Below are positions 26,641 to 38,830 of a stretch of 64,000 nucleotides of DNA, in pieces (position 1 is the stretch's first letter; every line of letters begins with the position of its first letter). The notes under the pieces are model-generated. The model did not search any database, was not told where the DNA came from, and was given only the letters and a program-made list of their open reading frames with translations. Position numbers and translations under genes: made by a program. The stretch covers positions 207,001-271,000 of the forward strand of contig JAQFVV010013070.1 of assembly GCA_028023455.1 (NCBI GenBank). The letters run 5' to 3'. Origin of the DNA: Epiperipatus broadwayi (lineage: Eukaryota; Onychophora; Udeonychophora; Euonychophora; Peripatidae).

Positions 26641-28109
26641 TTCAGCATATTAAATATTTAATATCATATTTACATTTGATATCTGTTGTGATCGACAGTA
26701 AGACTACTGCTGATCTAATAAGAATTCTATACTTTACAAGAATTTGAAATATTTTCTAGATGGTTTACTTTACTGATGAGCTAGTCTTCAATACTGTAAG
26801 TTACTGCCTCAATTCCTACTGACTTAGCTTAATTGCTATTTTAAAAACAACACTTTACATTCATCCATTTAACACATTAGTTCTTTAACAACACCGAATT
26901 ACTTGAAAATCCAGCATTATGATTTATTATTGATTTCAAAATAAATTAAATATTAACTTTCAATCACAGTTATTATAATCAAATAATTTAATCGACTTAT
27001 TTTTTAAAAAATCCATTTGATGTTTGTTAAAATTATTTATAGGACTGTCTCTTTTAAACATTTTTTTTTTTTTTTTTTGGAATTATTGCTTTCATCGCAA
27101 TAAAGTCTTCATTTGCTTACATTGCATTAAATATTTTTATTTTTACTAATAGAAATAAAATGTAGTGGAAGAATTATAGACTAATTCTTACAAATTATGT
27201 TTTTAGAAAACTTTATATGAGATCGATGAGACTTTGAATTTAGCCACATTACTAAATGTAGAAAATGATGTATTTGGAAAATCATCTTAAAAATGAAAAT
27301 TAAAATAAAAATTCATTAATTTTATCGCCTTTGCGTTTATTTTGATAAATTTAATATACTTTACAATATTTCTGCATATATTTTGAGACAGAGTTCTCTT
27401 CTGAAATAACTCTTCCTAATTATTTTACTTTAGTTGTACTTTATAAAGTGAAAAAGACACACCTCAAATATTCCATAAGGCTTTGTAATTAAACTTTTAC
27501 ACAATCGAGTAAAAATACTGAGTAAATTAAATTATCTTATAAATACTCATAATTTTAAATATTTATTGAGGCTTATTTATATTTAGATGTATTTTTAATA
27601 TTATAAAAAGAAAAACCTATTGATATGATTTTATTGAATCAGCATATATTGTTCATCTTAGTAAAAAACTGACATCACTAAAATAAATTTACCTTCTTTG
27701 TTTAATATTGTTGAAATGTGAAAACATTTAAATATTTTAAGGTTTTTAATATATGATGATATATATAAAATATAATTTATTTTTGAGATTCTTAGCTAAA
27801 ACATTTAAATAAAATAAAAGGAGTAATCCATTACTTTATATTATTGTAAAGATTAATAATCTTAGAGATTATATGTGCAGTAGAAATTGTTTAAATTCAT
27901 CTGTATTTTTTTTTACTTATATTTTAGTTAGTGTGTAATAATGAGAAAACTGGGTTAAGATTGTACATAACTACAATAATAGTTTATTTTTAAAATGCAC
28001 TTTATTTAAAACTCAAGGTGTACATAGGGTTGAATTTAAATAACTATTTTGATTGATTTCTCTAAAATTAAGCAATGACAATCGTGTAATAATAAAATAG
28101 CAAACAGTA
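26641..28109. other. AT-rich spacer, nothing recognised
   Basis: A poly-T run (27061-27078) and simple AT-rich sequence. No coding or repeat signature was recognised. Confidence 0.55.
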
Positions 28110-29319
28110 ATATAGATGTCAGGGTGGAGGGTAGGTTTTTAAGAGGGATGCAGCAAGTTAAGTGAGAGTTTATGGGATTGCTATTCCTGGACCAAAGAAG
28201 AGTTTGAAGTAGTATCTCTTATGTTATTATTCCAAAGACATTCACTGGGATAGTTGTTGATGTCAGTGTGATGTGTGGAGAACAAGGATAAACCTTGGCT
28301 ATTTTAAAGTTTAATTTTGAGAGTGGTAAGATTTTGGGACATGAGCCAGAATATGGCTGGAGGTAGGGTTACATGGTGTACACATTACAATTAAAAGAAA
28401 AGAACCATAGTCCAGAGTAGATTCTATTGGTTCCAAGAAGGCCTGAAGTTCTCCAGGAATTATTCATATGCTGAAATTTAAAAAGGGACCAAATTTCCCT
28501 CCAGGATTCTTTTGGATGTGTACAACTTCTCCTGTTTTTTAATCTTGATCAACTTAAATATGAATATTGAATCAGTTTTTTGTTCTCCAGAAGGGAAGAC
28601 AATTATACAACAGATGACCCATATTGTATGGAAGACCAAGAGGGATAACCTTATCAGGCCAAATGTTCCTGTGGCCATGCACTTCACGACTGACATAATT
28701 AGATCATACTTTATCATAGCATGCACATTAGTCACCTCCCTTAATTCGAATAGCCTGAGACACAATTGAATTAAGTGATACATTGACTCCTCTGATATAT
28801 TATGGTTTGCATTTGAAATTCAAGAAATGGTTTGTTGGATATGCACCTTGATGTCAAATGACCCCATCATCAAAAATTTAAATTTGGTGATTATCTTCTT
28901 ATTTGTCAGTCCTAAGTAACCATAAGACAACAAGATGTCAGGATTAAGTAGTCGGAACACTTGCCAAACTTTGTGAGGCTATTTATCCAATCATTTTGAG
29001 AATGTAAGTGACCATGGCAGGAACATCCACTATCACCACTTCATATCTGAAAGTGGCAATCATGTAACAAACTAAGTTAAATGCTCTTTGAAGAAATAGG
29101 GAATAGATAGAGTAGAGGGAGAGGCCACTGTAATTTTGGAAACATTGTATCCTCACTAGTCTAATGGAAACTACTCCTGCACTACAGAATAGTCTACAGC
29201 ATAATGCATTGATTTTTTTGATGAAGGTATTGTTTATTTTTATAATGAGTAGGCAATAATTAACTTGGATAAGACTTTCATATTTAGGAGGTCCACCTCT
29301 TTCTGCAGACAGAGATAGA

Positions 29320-30130
29320 CCTTGCAGAGTGATTTGGCTATTTTTCTATGCAGGCAACAATGTCATTCTGTATTTGTATGGTTATGTTTGATAAGAGTTT
29401 ATAGATGGAAAATCCCAGAAACGTCAGGAGCTCTGCAGCGAATATAGAGGTAACCTTTTGCCCAGAGATCCACTTCCAGATCACTGACTTTTGTGTGTTG
29501 AATTTCAAGCCATAAGTGGCAGAGTATTCATCCAAGATTTGATAAAACAGGGTCAGGTATCTTGGGGAAGGGAGGATGACTAGTACATCATCCATAAATG
29601 AAAGCACTTTAAATTATTTGTGAGTCTGGGGAAAAACTTGCCCAGCAGATGCTTTTTAATTTACACCAAGAGGGGATTTGTATATACTATGAAGCACATG
29701 ACATTAAGGGGGGGACTTGGGGAATGGAGATGAAGGTAGGAAGCCAGGACACAATCTCCTATTTAATGTGACAAAGATCTCTCGATGCCTGAAGGATAGA
29801 GTTTTAAAAGTCATACTCGGCCAGAAATGTCCAGAAATTTGTCCATCTGGACCAAGCCAATGGCAGTGGTTATATCTATCTGGACCATGATAGGTCTTGA
29901 TTTTCTGTGGTATCTGATGTAGTTCACCAACACTCTGACCTGACCAACTACATCAATGGCTGAGGACCCATTATGACAAAATTGGGAAAGCGAGATGGAT
30001 GATAAAATCTTCTGCTGAATTTGCTCCTTCAGAACTGACTCCATGATCTTAATAAGAAGAGGGGTCATTGATATAGCCCACATATTAGATAGGTCTCATG
30101 CTGGTTTGTGTCACTTTATAAAATGGACTA
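29320..30130 (-). pseudogene. Reverse transcriptase domain of the LINE
   Basis: The minus strand shows RT blocks in order: WAISMTPLLIKIMESVL (equivalent to YRPISLTP...K..E), LSQFCHNGSSAIDVV, IMVQIDITTA with the first catalytic Asp, then after several stops a YINPLL-like block, then SFMDDVLVILPSPRY with the two Asp of the YxDD site (Phe-Met-Asp-Asp), GLKFNTQKS, and LLTFLGFSIY. Two conserved frames (29811-30083 and 29338-29607) are separated by frameshifts, so the enzyme is dead. The FLGF block is shared with the LINE at 3260-5935. Confidence 0.8.
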
Positions 30131-30839
30131 GAGCACTGGGGCACAGATTAGGGATTATCCTGGTTCCATCAGCAAGGCAGTTTAGCATGTTGAGCATGGT
30201 GGGAATGAACAAAGACTTCTAGATGCTTAAGGACAAATTTTGTTATTTAATTAAGGCCCAGAAGAACCTGGTCTGGTAGGAAGGCCACCTTGGACTTCAA
30301 CATCTTCATGGTAACACCATGGTCCAGCCAAATCTCCCAGTGCACCAGACCCATTCCTCACTGATTCTGCCCTTTTGCAAGTTCTCTTTAATGTGATTAG
30401 CTATGGCTTAAGCATAAGTGGTCTTAGAAGTGACTTGTTATTAACAGAAATGGGAAGCAGATGTGGATTGTGTTTCTCACACCCCCAGGGACCAACTAAG
30501 ATATTCTCAGGTCCAGCAATGCTGAGCCATAAGAAATATCTCTGTTCTCTTGATGGAGATAAAGTAACTTTAGGTGTGTACTTATTGTGTCTAAATCTTT
30601 GAGCAGTCTAGTAGGATCTTTTTGCTTCCATGAGTGGTAGTTGAGCAGGATTTTCAGAATATCAATGAAGGAGAACCAAGCCTCCTCAGTGAAGATGGAT
30701 ATAATGTTTATTTTCTGAAAGAGACTACAGGTTTCAGAGCATATAGCTTCAGACATGTTGACCTTTGTCATCATTCTCATGGTCTTACCACAGAGTTTTA
30801 CAGAGAAATACCACCCACCTCAAAGACCAAAATGAGAGC

Positions 30840-31480
30840 TCAGTTGTTGGTAAAAGTGACCAGCTTGAGTGCAGCCTGCAATTGGAAGAGGATCTCTATT
30901 GAATAAAACACCAGGTCTATCAAAGTACTGTAGCTTTTAGTATAAAATGAGAATGACGATAGTGAGAAGAAGCCTTTTCTGCTCATAAATCTTCTGCTAA
31001 ATAGGTAAAGGTATTTTCTACAGAAGTCTCCATAAGGTATATTGAAGTTACCCAATAGTATTTTTTTGGCCAAGAATTGTTTTCTAGCATCATGTTTATA
31101 GTATGTGTTAATTTTAGATAATTGAAATTGGAATTGTTGGTGTAAACTTATTACCTTGAAGTTATTTCTCTTGTAGTTTAAAATAATTATTATGGTGTTT
31201 CTATCTTTGTAAAGAGTTTGAATGGCATGTGGTGAGAATTTTCTGTTTATAAGGATTTCAGTCCCACCAGATGCAGAGAGACTGATAGAGAATTCAACAT
31301 ATTCCAGCATGCTCAATATCTCTCTTAGCCTGCCATCAGAATGGGTGTGATATTTAGTTTCACACAGAAGCAAAAGTTGTGATTGGTTTTGTAAGAACCA
31401 TTGCCTGATAGCAAAGACATGAGCAATGGAATTAATCCCCCAGATGTTTAGTCCAATGATTTTTCAGATCATTTAAGTGA
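30840..31480 (-). pseudogene. APE-type endonuclease domain of the LINE
   Basis: Starting near 31475 the minus strand reads IGLNIWGINS (N-terminal Asn block), then LLLLCETKYHTHSDGRL, where Glu in CETK is the metal ligand, then ASGGTEILI, then FKVISLH, then ILLGNFNIPYGDF (LLGDFN with Asp changed to Asn), and finally STLIDLVF (equivalent to the S-x-IDxVF block). The order and spacing are those of LINE endonucleases that nick target DNA for target-primed reverse transcription. The substitution in the GDFN motif should abolish catalysis. A stop lies ahead of CETK-region sequence in one frame, so the domain is split. Confidence 0.75.
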
Positions 31481-32004
31481 TGGTCTGTGGGGTTTTGCAC
31501 AACCTCATTCCTCCATGATCACACTAATCACTGTCAATGGGAGTGGTCCTATTCTCCTGGTCCCAAAGGCTGGTCCAGGATCTCTATGTGGAGGTCATTT
31601 GGACCACCAGAAGCCATATGAATGTCCATGTGTATTTGTCTTCATGATGAGTCAACCAATCTGTCAAGTTATTATGGTAGCTCGTCTCCTCAAAGTGTTG
31701 AACATTTTGCATATCCAATGTTTTTAACTTTATCTGTTCCTATGGATTGAGGCTCTCACTCCTTGCCACTGTCAGCAATTTGGTTATCTTTTGGCATCTG
31801 TTGGCCCTGAGTATTCACATCTTCAAGACCGTACTTATGGTTTGACTGGGATTTTATTTTGTTTTGCTTAGAGAGCATATGTTTGAATGATTTTGAATTA
31901 GGAGTTGGATAATTGCTATATACATCATCTTTGGTGTTGCTTATGGATGGAACACCATTTCTAAGAATTGCAGGGGGACTTCTGGAAATACTTTCATTTT
32001 GTAG

Positions 32005-32346
32005 CTAATTTTCTTTGGCAGGGTTCTGATTTCTATGTCTATTTTTTATAATGTCAGATGTTTTTGGATTGGCCATCAAAGTGTCTTGGTTATGGGGTGT
32101 ATCCTTTTCACCATCTGCAGAGTAGCAGGCTAGTTCTTTGCTATTATTTTTATAATTGGACGTTTTATTTCCTGTAAGTATCTTGTTTGTGCTGCCATCA
32201 CATTCTCCTCCAGAGACTTCAAAATGAGATTCATTGTCAATGAGGAAGGATTCATTGTCAATTGATGAGCTCATGGCTGGTGTTTGGTTTTGTAAGGAGA
32301 ATTTTCTTTTTCCCCTTGACCAGGGGTGTTTGTGTCTGTTAACCAC
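32005..32346 (-). pseudogene. ORF1-like 5' reading frame of the LINE
   Basis: A 113-residue frame opens at 32346 near the 5' end of the element. It is hydrophilic, rich in Ser, Asn, Asp, Lys and Glu, and shows no zinc knuckle or RRM that I can recognise. The sequence continues in shifting frames to about 31510, ahead of the endonuclease. Position and composition fit a LINE ORF1 (nucleic-acid-binding or structural protein), but no motif proves it. Confidence 0.4.
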
Positions 32347-32350
32347 AATA

Positions 32351-32782
32351 TAAAAATAATTTGATGATATTAGAAAGTATAAAACACATCAATTGTCATC
32401 TTTACAGAATGATGTCTTCATCTAAAAGCACAATAAAAGTATTTTCATTTAACTACTCAGTAACATTATATTTAAATCAAAAATAGAGATGTTCTATAAA
32501 TAATTTCATTAGTACAAATTTTATATAATTGCTTTTCTGAAGACATATTATTCTCCTAAAATTAAATCAATATTATTATATTGTAAATACCAAACTTTAG
32601 CATATAATTAAAGGAAATTTGAACACAGACTTTAAAACTTTCTTCAGCTATTCACTCTATTTTATATAATTGATACATATCACTACACACATGTGAAAAA
32701 AGTAACTGACCTCCAATATACGTATTCCATGCTAGACCAACAGATAAGTGGTGATTCAGCACAATATATATATATCTATATA

Positions 32783-32825
<43 letters not shown>

Positions 32826-33421
32826 GATCATTTATCCATTTCACATGCATGTCGTCATGTATATCAGTAATATAAGATGGAGTATCTGAAAAAAGCTTGA
32901 AAATCTTTGTTAAAATACCTTCTAATGTCCTACTAATGTGATTCTTAAAATTCTTGGATATATCTTATTCTATTTAAAATATATATTCTAAAAATAATAT
33001 AACAACTTTTATTTCAAATCATTTTGCAATTTAAATAATTCCTGATGGTGATAGTTCAAATGATTTTGCAATCATTATTCTGATAGATAACTTTTATATA
33101 TGCAACAAAAGTAACTCTTTAAATATGAATTAGCCCTATCATATTCTAAAAGATCTGTCTATATCTACTGTATTTATAAGAAATTGTAATTTTAAAGTAA
33201 CCTTTGGAAAATGTGAATAAAGGTTAAGCAGATCCTTTATAATGATGGCCTTATTCAACATACATTTACTTTATGATGCCTAATAAGAAAGCATTCCATT
33301 TAGATAGGTATGGAACAGAAACAATTGCCCACTTATGTTATGTTTCAATAAATGATTTGTCATTACCTTTATATTGAATATTTGCCTGCATCATCAACAT
33401 AAACCAAATACAATTACATAT
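32351..33421. other. AT-rich spacer containing (TA)n and a dispersed repeat
   Basis: 32700-32762 (CCAATATACGTATTCCATGC...GATTCAGC) resembles the interior of the element at 36267-36567 (CCAATATATGTATTTCATGC). (TA)n occupies 32763-32821. The rest shows nothing. Confidence 0.55.
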
Positions 33422-34567
33422 GGAATCCGGTTCCCATCTTATAGCTAAAGACACCGCTTGATGGCACCATTTTCACACTAAAACACATAAAAATGCCGTT
33501 TCCGTGGCCAAAACATTCGAACACGCATTTTCTATAATACAACTTTTCTGTTGTGCTACAGATTGCAGGCCACTATGTCATGTCACAATACAGCATGTAT
33601 GTCACATCACAGCAAATACATTTTCTAAATTCACACAGTTTATAAAATGGTTATGGCTTCGTGAGAGGGTGTGTTTTTTTGCATTGGATGGAAATGTTGT
33701 TTTCATTGGATTTTTTTTAAAGTACTGAAATGTTCAGATTTTGTAAAGTAATAATTATCAGACTTTTTACACCGTACTGTATTGAAGTTTTAATTGGGAA
33801 ATGTTGACAAGATATATTTGTAAAGTGAGTTGGAATTAGGTAACGCATCAAGTAGCGTACTGTTCATAACATTCCATGAGACAAACAAGATTATACCATT
33901 TGTATATTTTTGAAGTAAAAAAGAGCGGTAACACAAAAATATCCTGTAAGAAAAGTACAATTATGCATGTTTTTTTGTAATTTTCATAAAAAGCATATAT
34001 TATAAACATGATTAATAAGTAAAGAAGACATTTTTGTTGTTGTTTAAAAAAGTTTTACTTTCTTTCTTTTCTCCGACTATGGTTATACTTTGTTGAATAT
34101 AGTTTACATTTATTGTTATCATTTATTTTATAGATGTTACTAAAAAAAAATATTTACAAAAATATGATTTTGATATTTTTTATTTTAGCATTACAAACAA
34201 CAGAACACTAAACCTAACCCTAAAACTAACCCTAAACCTAACCCTAAAGCTAACCTTAAACCTAACTGTAACAACTTTTACTTTTTGTTGTCATTCTATT
34301 TGAAGTAAAAATAGCAGTAAAGCTGTAACTCCACTAAAAAAATATACGATAGAAAATTGATTTTTTTAATAAAGCAAAATAAAAAACAAGAATCAAATTG
34401 TACTTTGTTTATTTTATTTTACATTTATTATTTTGTTTTGTTTTTATTTTCACATTACAAAAAAACACATAAAAATGATTAAAATCAATGGCCCGTGGAT
34501 GTTCATATGTTATAGTTTTAGTGTGAAAACGGTGCCACCGAACGGCATCTTTATCTATCACCTGGAA
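33422..34567. mobile_element. Non-autonomous inverted-repeat element (~1.15 kb)
   Basis: The left end GGAATCC...TAAAGACACCGCTTGATGGC...TTTTCACACTAAAAC is mirrored at the right end (reverse complement GGATTCC...TAAAGATGCCGTTCGGTGGC...TTTTCACACTAAAAC). Similarity spans ~70-85 bp with an 8-bp indel. The interior is AT-rich, codes for nothing recognisable and contains the telomere-like block at 34208-34266. Small frames near 33504-33728 include the terminal repeat and are not credible genes. Confidence 0.7.
34208..34266. repeat. Interstitial telomere-like repeat (CCTAAA/CCTAAC)n
   Basis: About nine degenerate hexamers of CCTAAC/CCTAAA/CCCTAA. On the minus strand they read as TTAGGG-like units alternating with TTAGGT. 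The 12-bp higher-order spacing (CCTAAACCTAAC) is visible. It lies inside the inverted-repeat element. Confidence 0.8.
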
Positions 34568-36266
34568 TCCAAATTACTATGGTTGAAAGTTGACTAGATG
34601 TCATATTTTGGATATCTTGAACATAATATTATTATAAACTCTGTAATTTTTTTTTACTATAATAAATTGTGTAAATTGATAATAAAACATGCCATGGGCT
34701 ATATTTTTTGTGAGTAAGGAAGGCAATTATTTTCCATCTAAAACCCTAAATCCTAATGAGCAGTTGTACTAATGGTCAATTTTTGACTACCAAAGATTTG
34801 GAAATTTCTGAATAACTTGTTAATGCACTGAATGATATCATGGAAAAAAATACTGATACCGTAAAAGGGCTAAACTTTACAAGGTCTAGTTGTAATACCT
34901 AATTACTTTTATTACAGTTTAATGCATGTTAAATAACATCTAAAAGAATTATTTCTGTCATTGTTAATCAGCTTGTCACTATTATAGATCAAACATTTAA
35001 CTCAAGATTACAAGAATTAGTGATTTTAGTGCAGAATTGAAACCTTCTCTTTCACAATGTACAATCTGATAAAACAAGATGTTAGTGTACTTAAATATGC
35101 TTTGGATTATATTATACAAGAAAGCCCCTGGGAACAGATAATATACTTTGAATAATTTGTAAATAAAAGTTCTAAAGCCAAAAATAAGATTGGGGAAACT
35201 AGATTGTAATATTATTCAAACAAATCATATGCCAAAACAGTTGGAATTAGAGCAAAATTATTCCAATTTTTTAATCAATTAAATCATGCTATAGTCCAAA
35301 AATATTATTACATGCTTTATATATGTTTTTGAAAGAACTATTAAGACATATTTTCTATTATTTTAACTACTCACACTAAAGAAGGCATTAAAAAAAATTA
35401 AAAAAATGTTCTACTATTATTGACCTATCTTCATGTTAATCGTTTTTTTTTTAAGTTTCTAAAATCAGTATGAAAGAAAAGTATAAATTTTCTAGACAAA
35501 ATGCTTTCCAAAAGAAACATTTAAATAATATTAATTGTTAATTGCAGTAGATATATAATTCTATAAAATGGAATACCTCAGTATTCATTTTACTCACCTA
35601 TATATTTAATATACTATTCATTTCACTCACCTATATATTCAACATATTCATCAATAATCTTCTAGAAACAAAATGCAAAGATGTCACTTATGCTGATGCT
35701 ATTGTTTTGGCTTTCTCAAAAGTTACAATAAGAATATAAAAAAATAAAAATATGTTTTAAAGATGCCTTTATTCATAATCCAACAAAAATAGTTTGCACA
35801 ATTTTTTATCTGAATACTATTAAAACTCCTTGCAATCTGAATATAAAATTTTACAATAATAATCATATATCATGTTACTTAAGAGCCTTTGTTATTTTTT
35901 TTCTTAACTAAATTCAGATCTAAATTAATTTCTATGAATAATCAACTTGAAATGTTTACTGACAGAGATGGTGATAAAAATACTTTAATGATACCTTCCT
36001 TAGCATTAGTATATTAATCTGTAAATATTGTGCTTCTGTTTGGAAAATGTTGTAAATTTCTGGATATTCAATTAAATAGTGTCATGGGATGCAAATATTT
36101 TACAGACAGCTTTCTTAGTATTAGTGTATTTAACTATAAAGATCATTGCACTGTTTGCAAAAAAAAAAAAGTTATCTAAAGCCTAGTGACTGAGATTTTT
36201 TCAGACATTTTTCTATTAAATATCACAAGAAAAAAATTGATTAACAGAAAATGTATAGAAATTTAT
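34568..36266. other. AT-rich region carrying a LINE scrap
   Basis: Apart from the LINE remnant at 35080-35720, no feature was recognised. Confidence 0.5.
35080..35720 (+). pseudogene. Heavily decayed LINE reverse transcriptase fragment
   Basis: Two typical LINE RT landmarks survive on the plus strand in the correct order. Near 35110-35140, across a frameshift, is KAPGTDNI, the KAPGxDxI block before the palm. Near 35635-35710 is FINNLLETKCKDVTYADAIV, the YADD active-site region with the second Asp changed to Ala. Everything between is frame-broken. The direction is opposite to the LINE at 28110-32350, so this is a separate insertion. Confidence 0.6.
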
Positions 36267-36567
36267 TAATATATAGGGTATATGAGCACAGACTTTCACA
36301 TGACACACCACTCTCCACTCTATCTAATAACACTGATACACTCAAGTACATATATGCTGAAAAGATAAATAATCACCAATATATGTATTTCATGCTAAAC
36401 CAGCAATCATCAGTTGGGCTAGATTATCATCTCCCATACATATATACTATAAGTGCTCAGATATATATTAAGATAGACAATCTTCATACTTTAATGGACA
36501 GTGTTATTAGATAGAGTGGAGAGTAGTGGGTCATGTGAAAGTCTGTGCTCATATACCCTATATATTA
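36267..36567. mobile_element. MITE with 69-bp terminal inverted repeats
   Basis: 36267-36335 (TAATATATAGGGTATATGAG...TCTAATAACACTG) is matched in reverse complement by 36499-36567 with only a few differences. The ~160-bp interior shares sequence with 32700-32762. A TA target duplication is plausible from the flanks (TTAATATATAGGG ... CCCTATATATTA) but cannot be separated from the repeat. Confidence 0.85.
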
Positions 36568-37537
36568 CATATATAGACACAGGCATATAATAAGCATGAT
36601 TTCAGTTAGAAATTTATTAAGTAGATTGATTTGTCATTAACTCAATATATAGTTTTGCCATCCAAAATTCATTACAAATCATTCTTCTTTTTTAGGTATT
36701 CATCCAAAAATCTTTATTTGAATAATTATGGTGTAAAACTTGAAATTCTTTTGAGATTGTAAACAGATATCTTTTTCCAAATATAACAAGAAAATAAGCT
36801 GGGTTTAATGTTTTTAAATGCAACCGATGCCTCATCAACAGAGACAGGACAACTCGTGATAACTAAACTAATTTGCTTTATATATAGCATTTAACAACCA
36901 TTGATCTATTACATGAATAAACACAAAGTATGAATCATATAGTAAATGTGAGATAAATCTATGGCTTCAGTGTCAAAATGGAATAACTTTATTATCTGTT
37001 AGTGAATTTATCTCCTGATTGATATCGCTACAATTTCTTTTGTAATATTTTTTATTAGTTAAAACTGTCTAAAAAGTCATATGTTAAATAGATAAATAAA
37101 ATAATAAATATTACAATGTTTGTAATATGATCATACTAACAAACTGTTTGATAGTTGTTGAAACCTGTAAATTCTTGATGAAATTATTTAGCTAAAATAA
37201 ATATGTGATATGAGAAAGATGGTCTTCTATGTTCACATAAATAGAGCAATCGATAATATAAAATCTTATATGTACAATAGATATATGTAAATATATTTGT
37301 TAATTACTATACATACATATATTGAAACAGTCAATCTTAGTTCAGGATAGAGTTTCACTGTTCTACCATAACCCACATTTCATCCTGCTCTTTTTTGTCA
37401 TATGTATATAAACTATATGTATGGTTCTGAGAAGCAACTATAAAAATTACAAATATAAATTTTAAATAAAAATTCTTTAATTATTTTGATATTAATGTCA
37501 CTAGATATGACTTAGATATATACATATATTAATGGAG

Positions 37538-37577
<40 letters not shown>

Positions 37578-37588
37578 TTAATGGAGCT

Positions 37589-37619
<31 letters not shown>

Positions 37620-37846
37620 GCATAAACAAATATTGTAAATAATTTTGTATTTTTTTTTGATTATATCTTATTTCTTTTATAATTATTTTTCATTATAAAA
37701 CTACATAAAAATTCAAGATAGAAGATGCAATCGCCGACTGTCCAAGAATAATTAAAGAGGTACATTACTTTGTTTCATGATTAAAAAAAATGAATTTTTA
37801 AATTAAAGTAAAATTTAAAACAAAGCTAATTGACTTAGTTAGCTGT

Positions 37847-37905
37847 TACCATTTTTATCAAATCTATTTCCAATCTGGAAATTGATTTGAATTTATTTTG
37901 GACAA
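37847..37905 (-). repeat. Dispersed palindromic repeat, copy 1
   Basis: CAAATCTATTTCC-AATCT-GGAAATTGATTTG, followed by AATTTATTTTGGACAAT, is the reverse complement of sequence at 62890-62950 with few changes. The core is itself palindromic. Confidence 0.75.
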
Positions 37906-38704
37906 TTATCTCATGACTACATCTCTACTAACAATAGAGAAAATATTTCTTTTAAATTAAAGATTAATTAAGAGTTAAGAAGTTTAATTAAAAACATTCT
38001 TTGAATAACTGAAAGTTTATATAATTAGGGCCAGAAGTCTATTGTGTCAGAGTTCAGTCAATAGTCACTAACTGACTTTGCATCTGTTTAATTTTGAGGG
38101 ACATAAGCCACCTTCACCTCCATCTTCAGCCTGACTTTTCACTGTGCAGAGATATAGCTCCTACAGCTCAAGTGTGCCCATGCTATCAAAAAACTGCCGA
38201 GGCCAAGAGACATGTTAAATTAAAGAATGCCACCTGCCACAGAAGACTAGTACCTACTTGATCTCATAGAGTCATGAGGTACCAAGTTGAAAGCCATTAC
38301 ATTTGTCTTACATGAATCCTAACTCTTTAACATTAATGTTTTCTTTATGTTAAACCTCTTTTTAACTCACTAATTGGCGAGCATGTTAAACTAATAATTA
38401 TTTCCTTAGTATCGATTTTCTATAACTTAAACTAATCTTATTATAAAATATTTCATCCAACTCATGCTTCTTATTTTTCTTATAATTTAGTGCGGTTATA
38501 ATTTAATTTTAATGTTATTTTTGTATTTTCACTTGATTTATATTTGTAAATCTCAATCAAACTTAGTATTACAAACTTCTATATTCCACTGTCGAATAGA
38601 AGATAGTGGGGGTTAATGAGTTCTTGTTAATTATTTCTAAATAGCTTGTAAGATTGAGTTTGTATTTTAAACAAATATATGCTTTTTTTTAAAAAAAAAA
38701 AAAA

Positions 38705-38830
38705 TTTTTTTTCATGTGTCATAGCATCGGCCAGGAAGCAAACCCACTAACCCAGGACAACTGCTTGTAAGGCTGATCTCTTGACCAAAATGTATAACTA
38801 CTTTGCAATCTGGGGTGGATATTGGTGTCC
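38705..38830 (-). mobile_element. tRNA-derived SINE remnant
   Basis: On the minus strand TTTTGGTCAAGAGATCAGCC (38771-38790) resembles an A-box (TGGTCAAGxGxT) and GGGTTTGCTTCC (38733-38744) a decayed B-box, ~30 nt apart as in tRNAs. The poly-T next to 38700 (plus) would be the A-rich tail on the minus strand. No complete cloverleaf. Confidence 0.45.

Larger units (their letters stand above)
28110..32350 (-). mobile_element. LINE with ORF1, APE endonuclease and RT remnants (~4.2 kb, defective)
   Basis: This stretch is visibly richer in GC than its surroundings and reads on the minus strand as a nearly full-length non-LTR retrotransposon. From 5' to 3' it has an ORF1-like region (~31510-32346), an apurinic-type endonuclease (~30840-31480), a reverse transcriptase (~29320-30130) and a poorly preserved C-terminal region down to ~28110. 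Many frameshifts and stops make it inactive. The 3' end has no clear poly-A or target duplication, so the limits are set by the composition change and are approximate. Clade is uncertain; an APE-bearing lineage is all the sequence supports. Confidence 0.8.

Noticed and set aside
28512-28769. 85-residue plus-strand frame, and 30375-30906 plus frames
   Set aside because: They lie antisense to the minus-strand LINE and match nothing; open by chance in a less AT-rich stretch.
34208-34266. True telomere or chromosome end
   Set aside because: The repeat is short, degenerate and internal to an inverted-repeat element.
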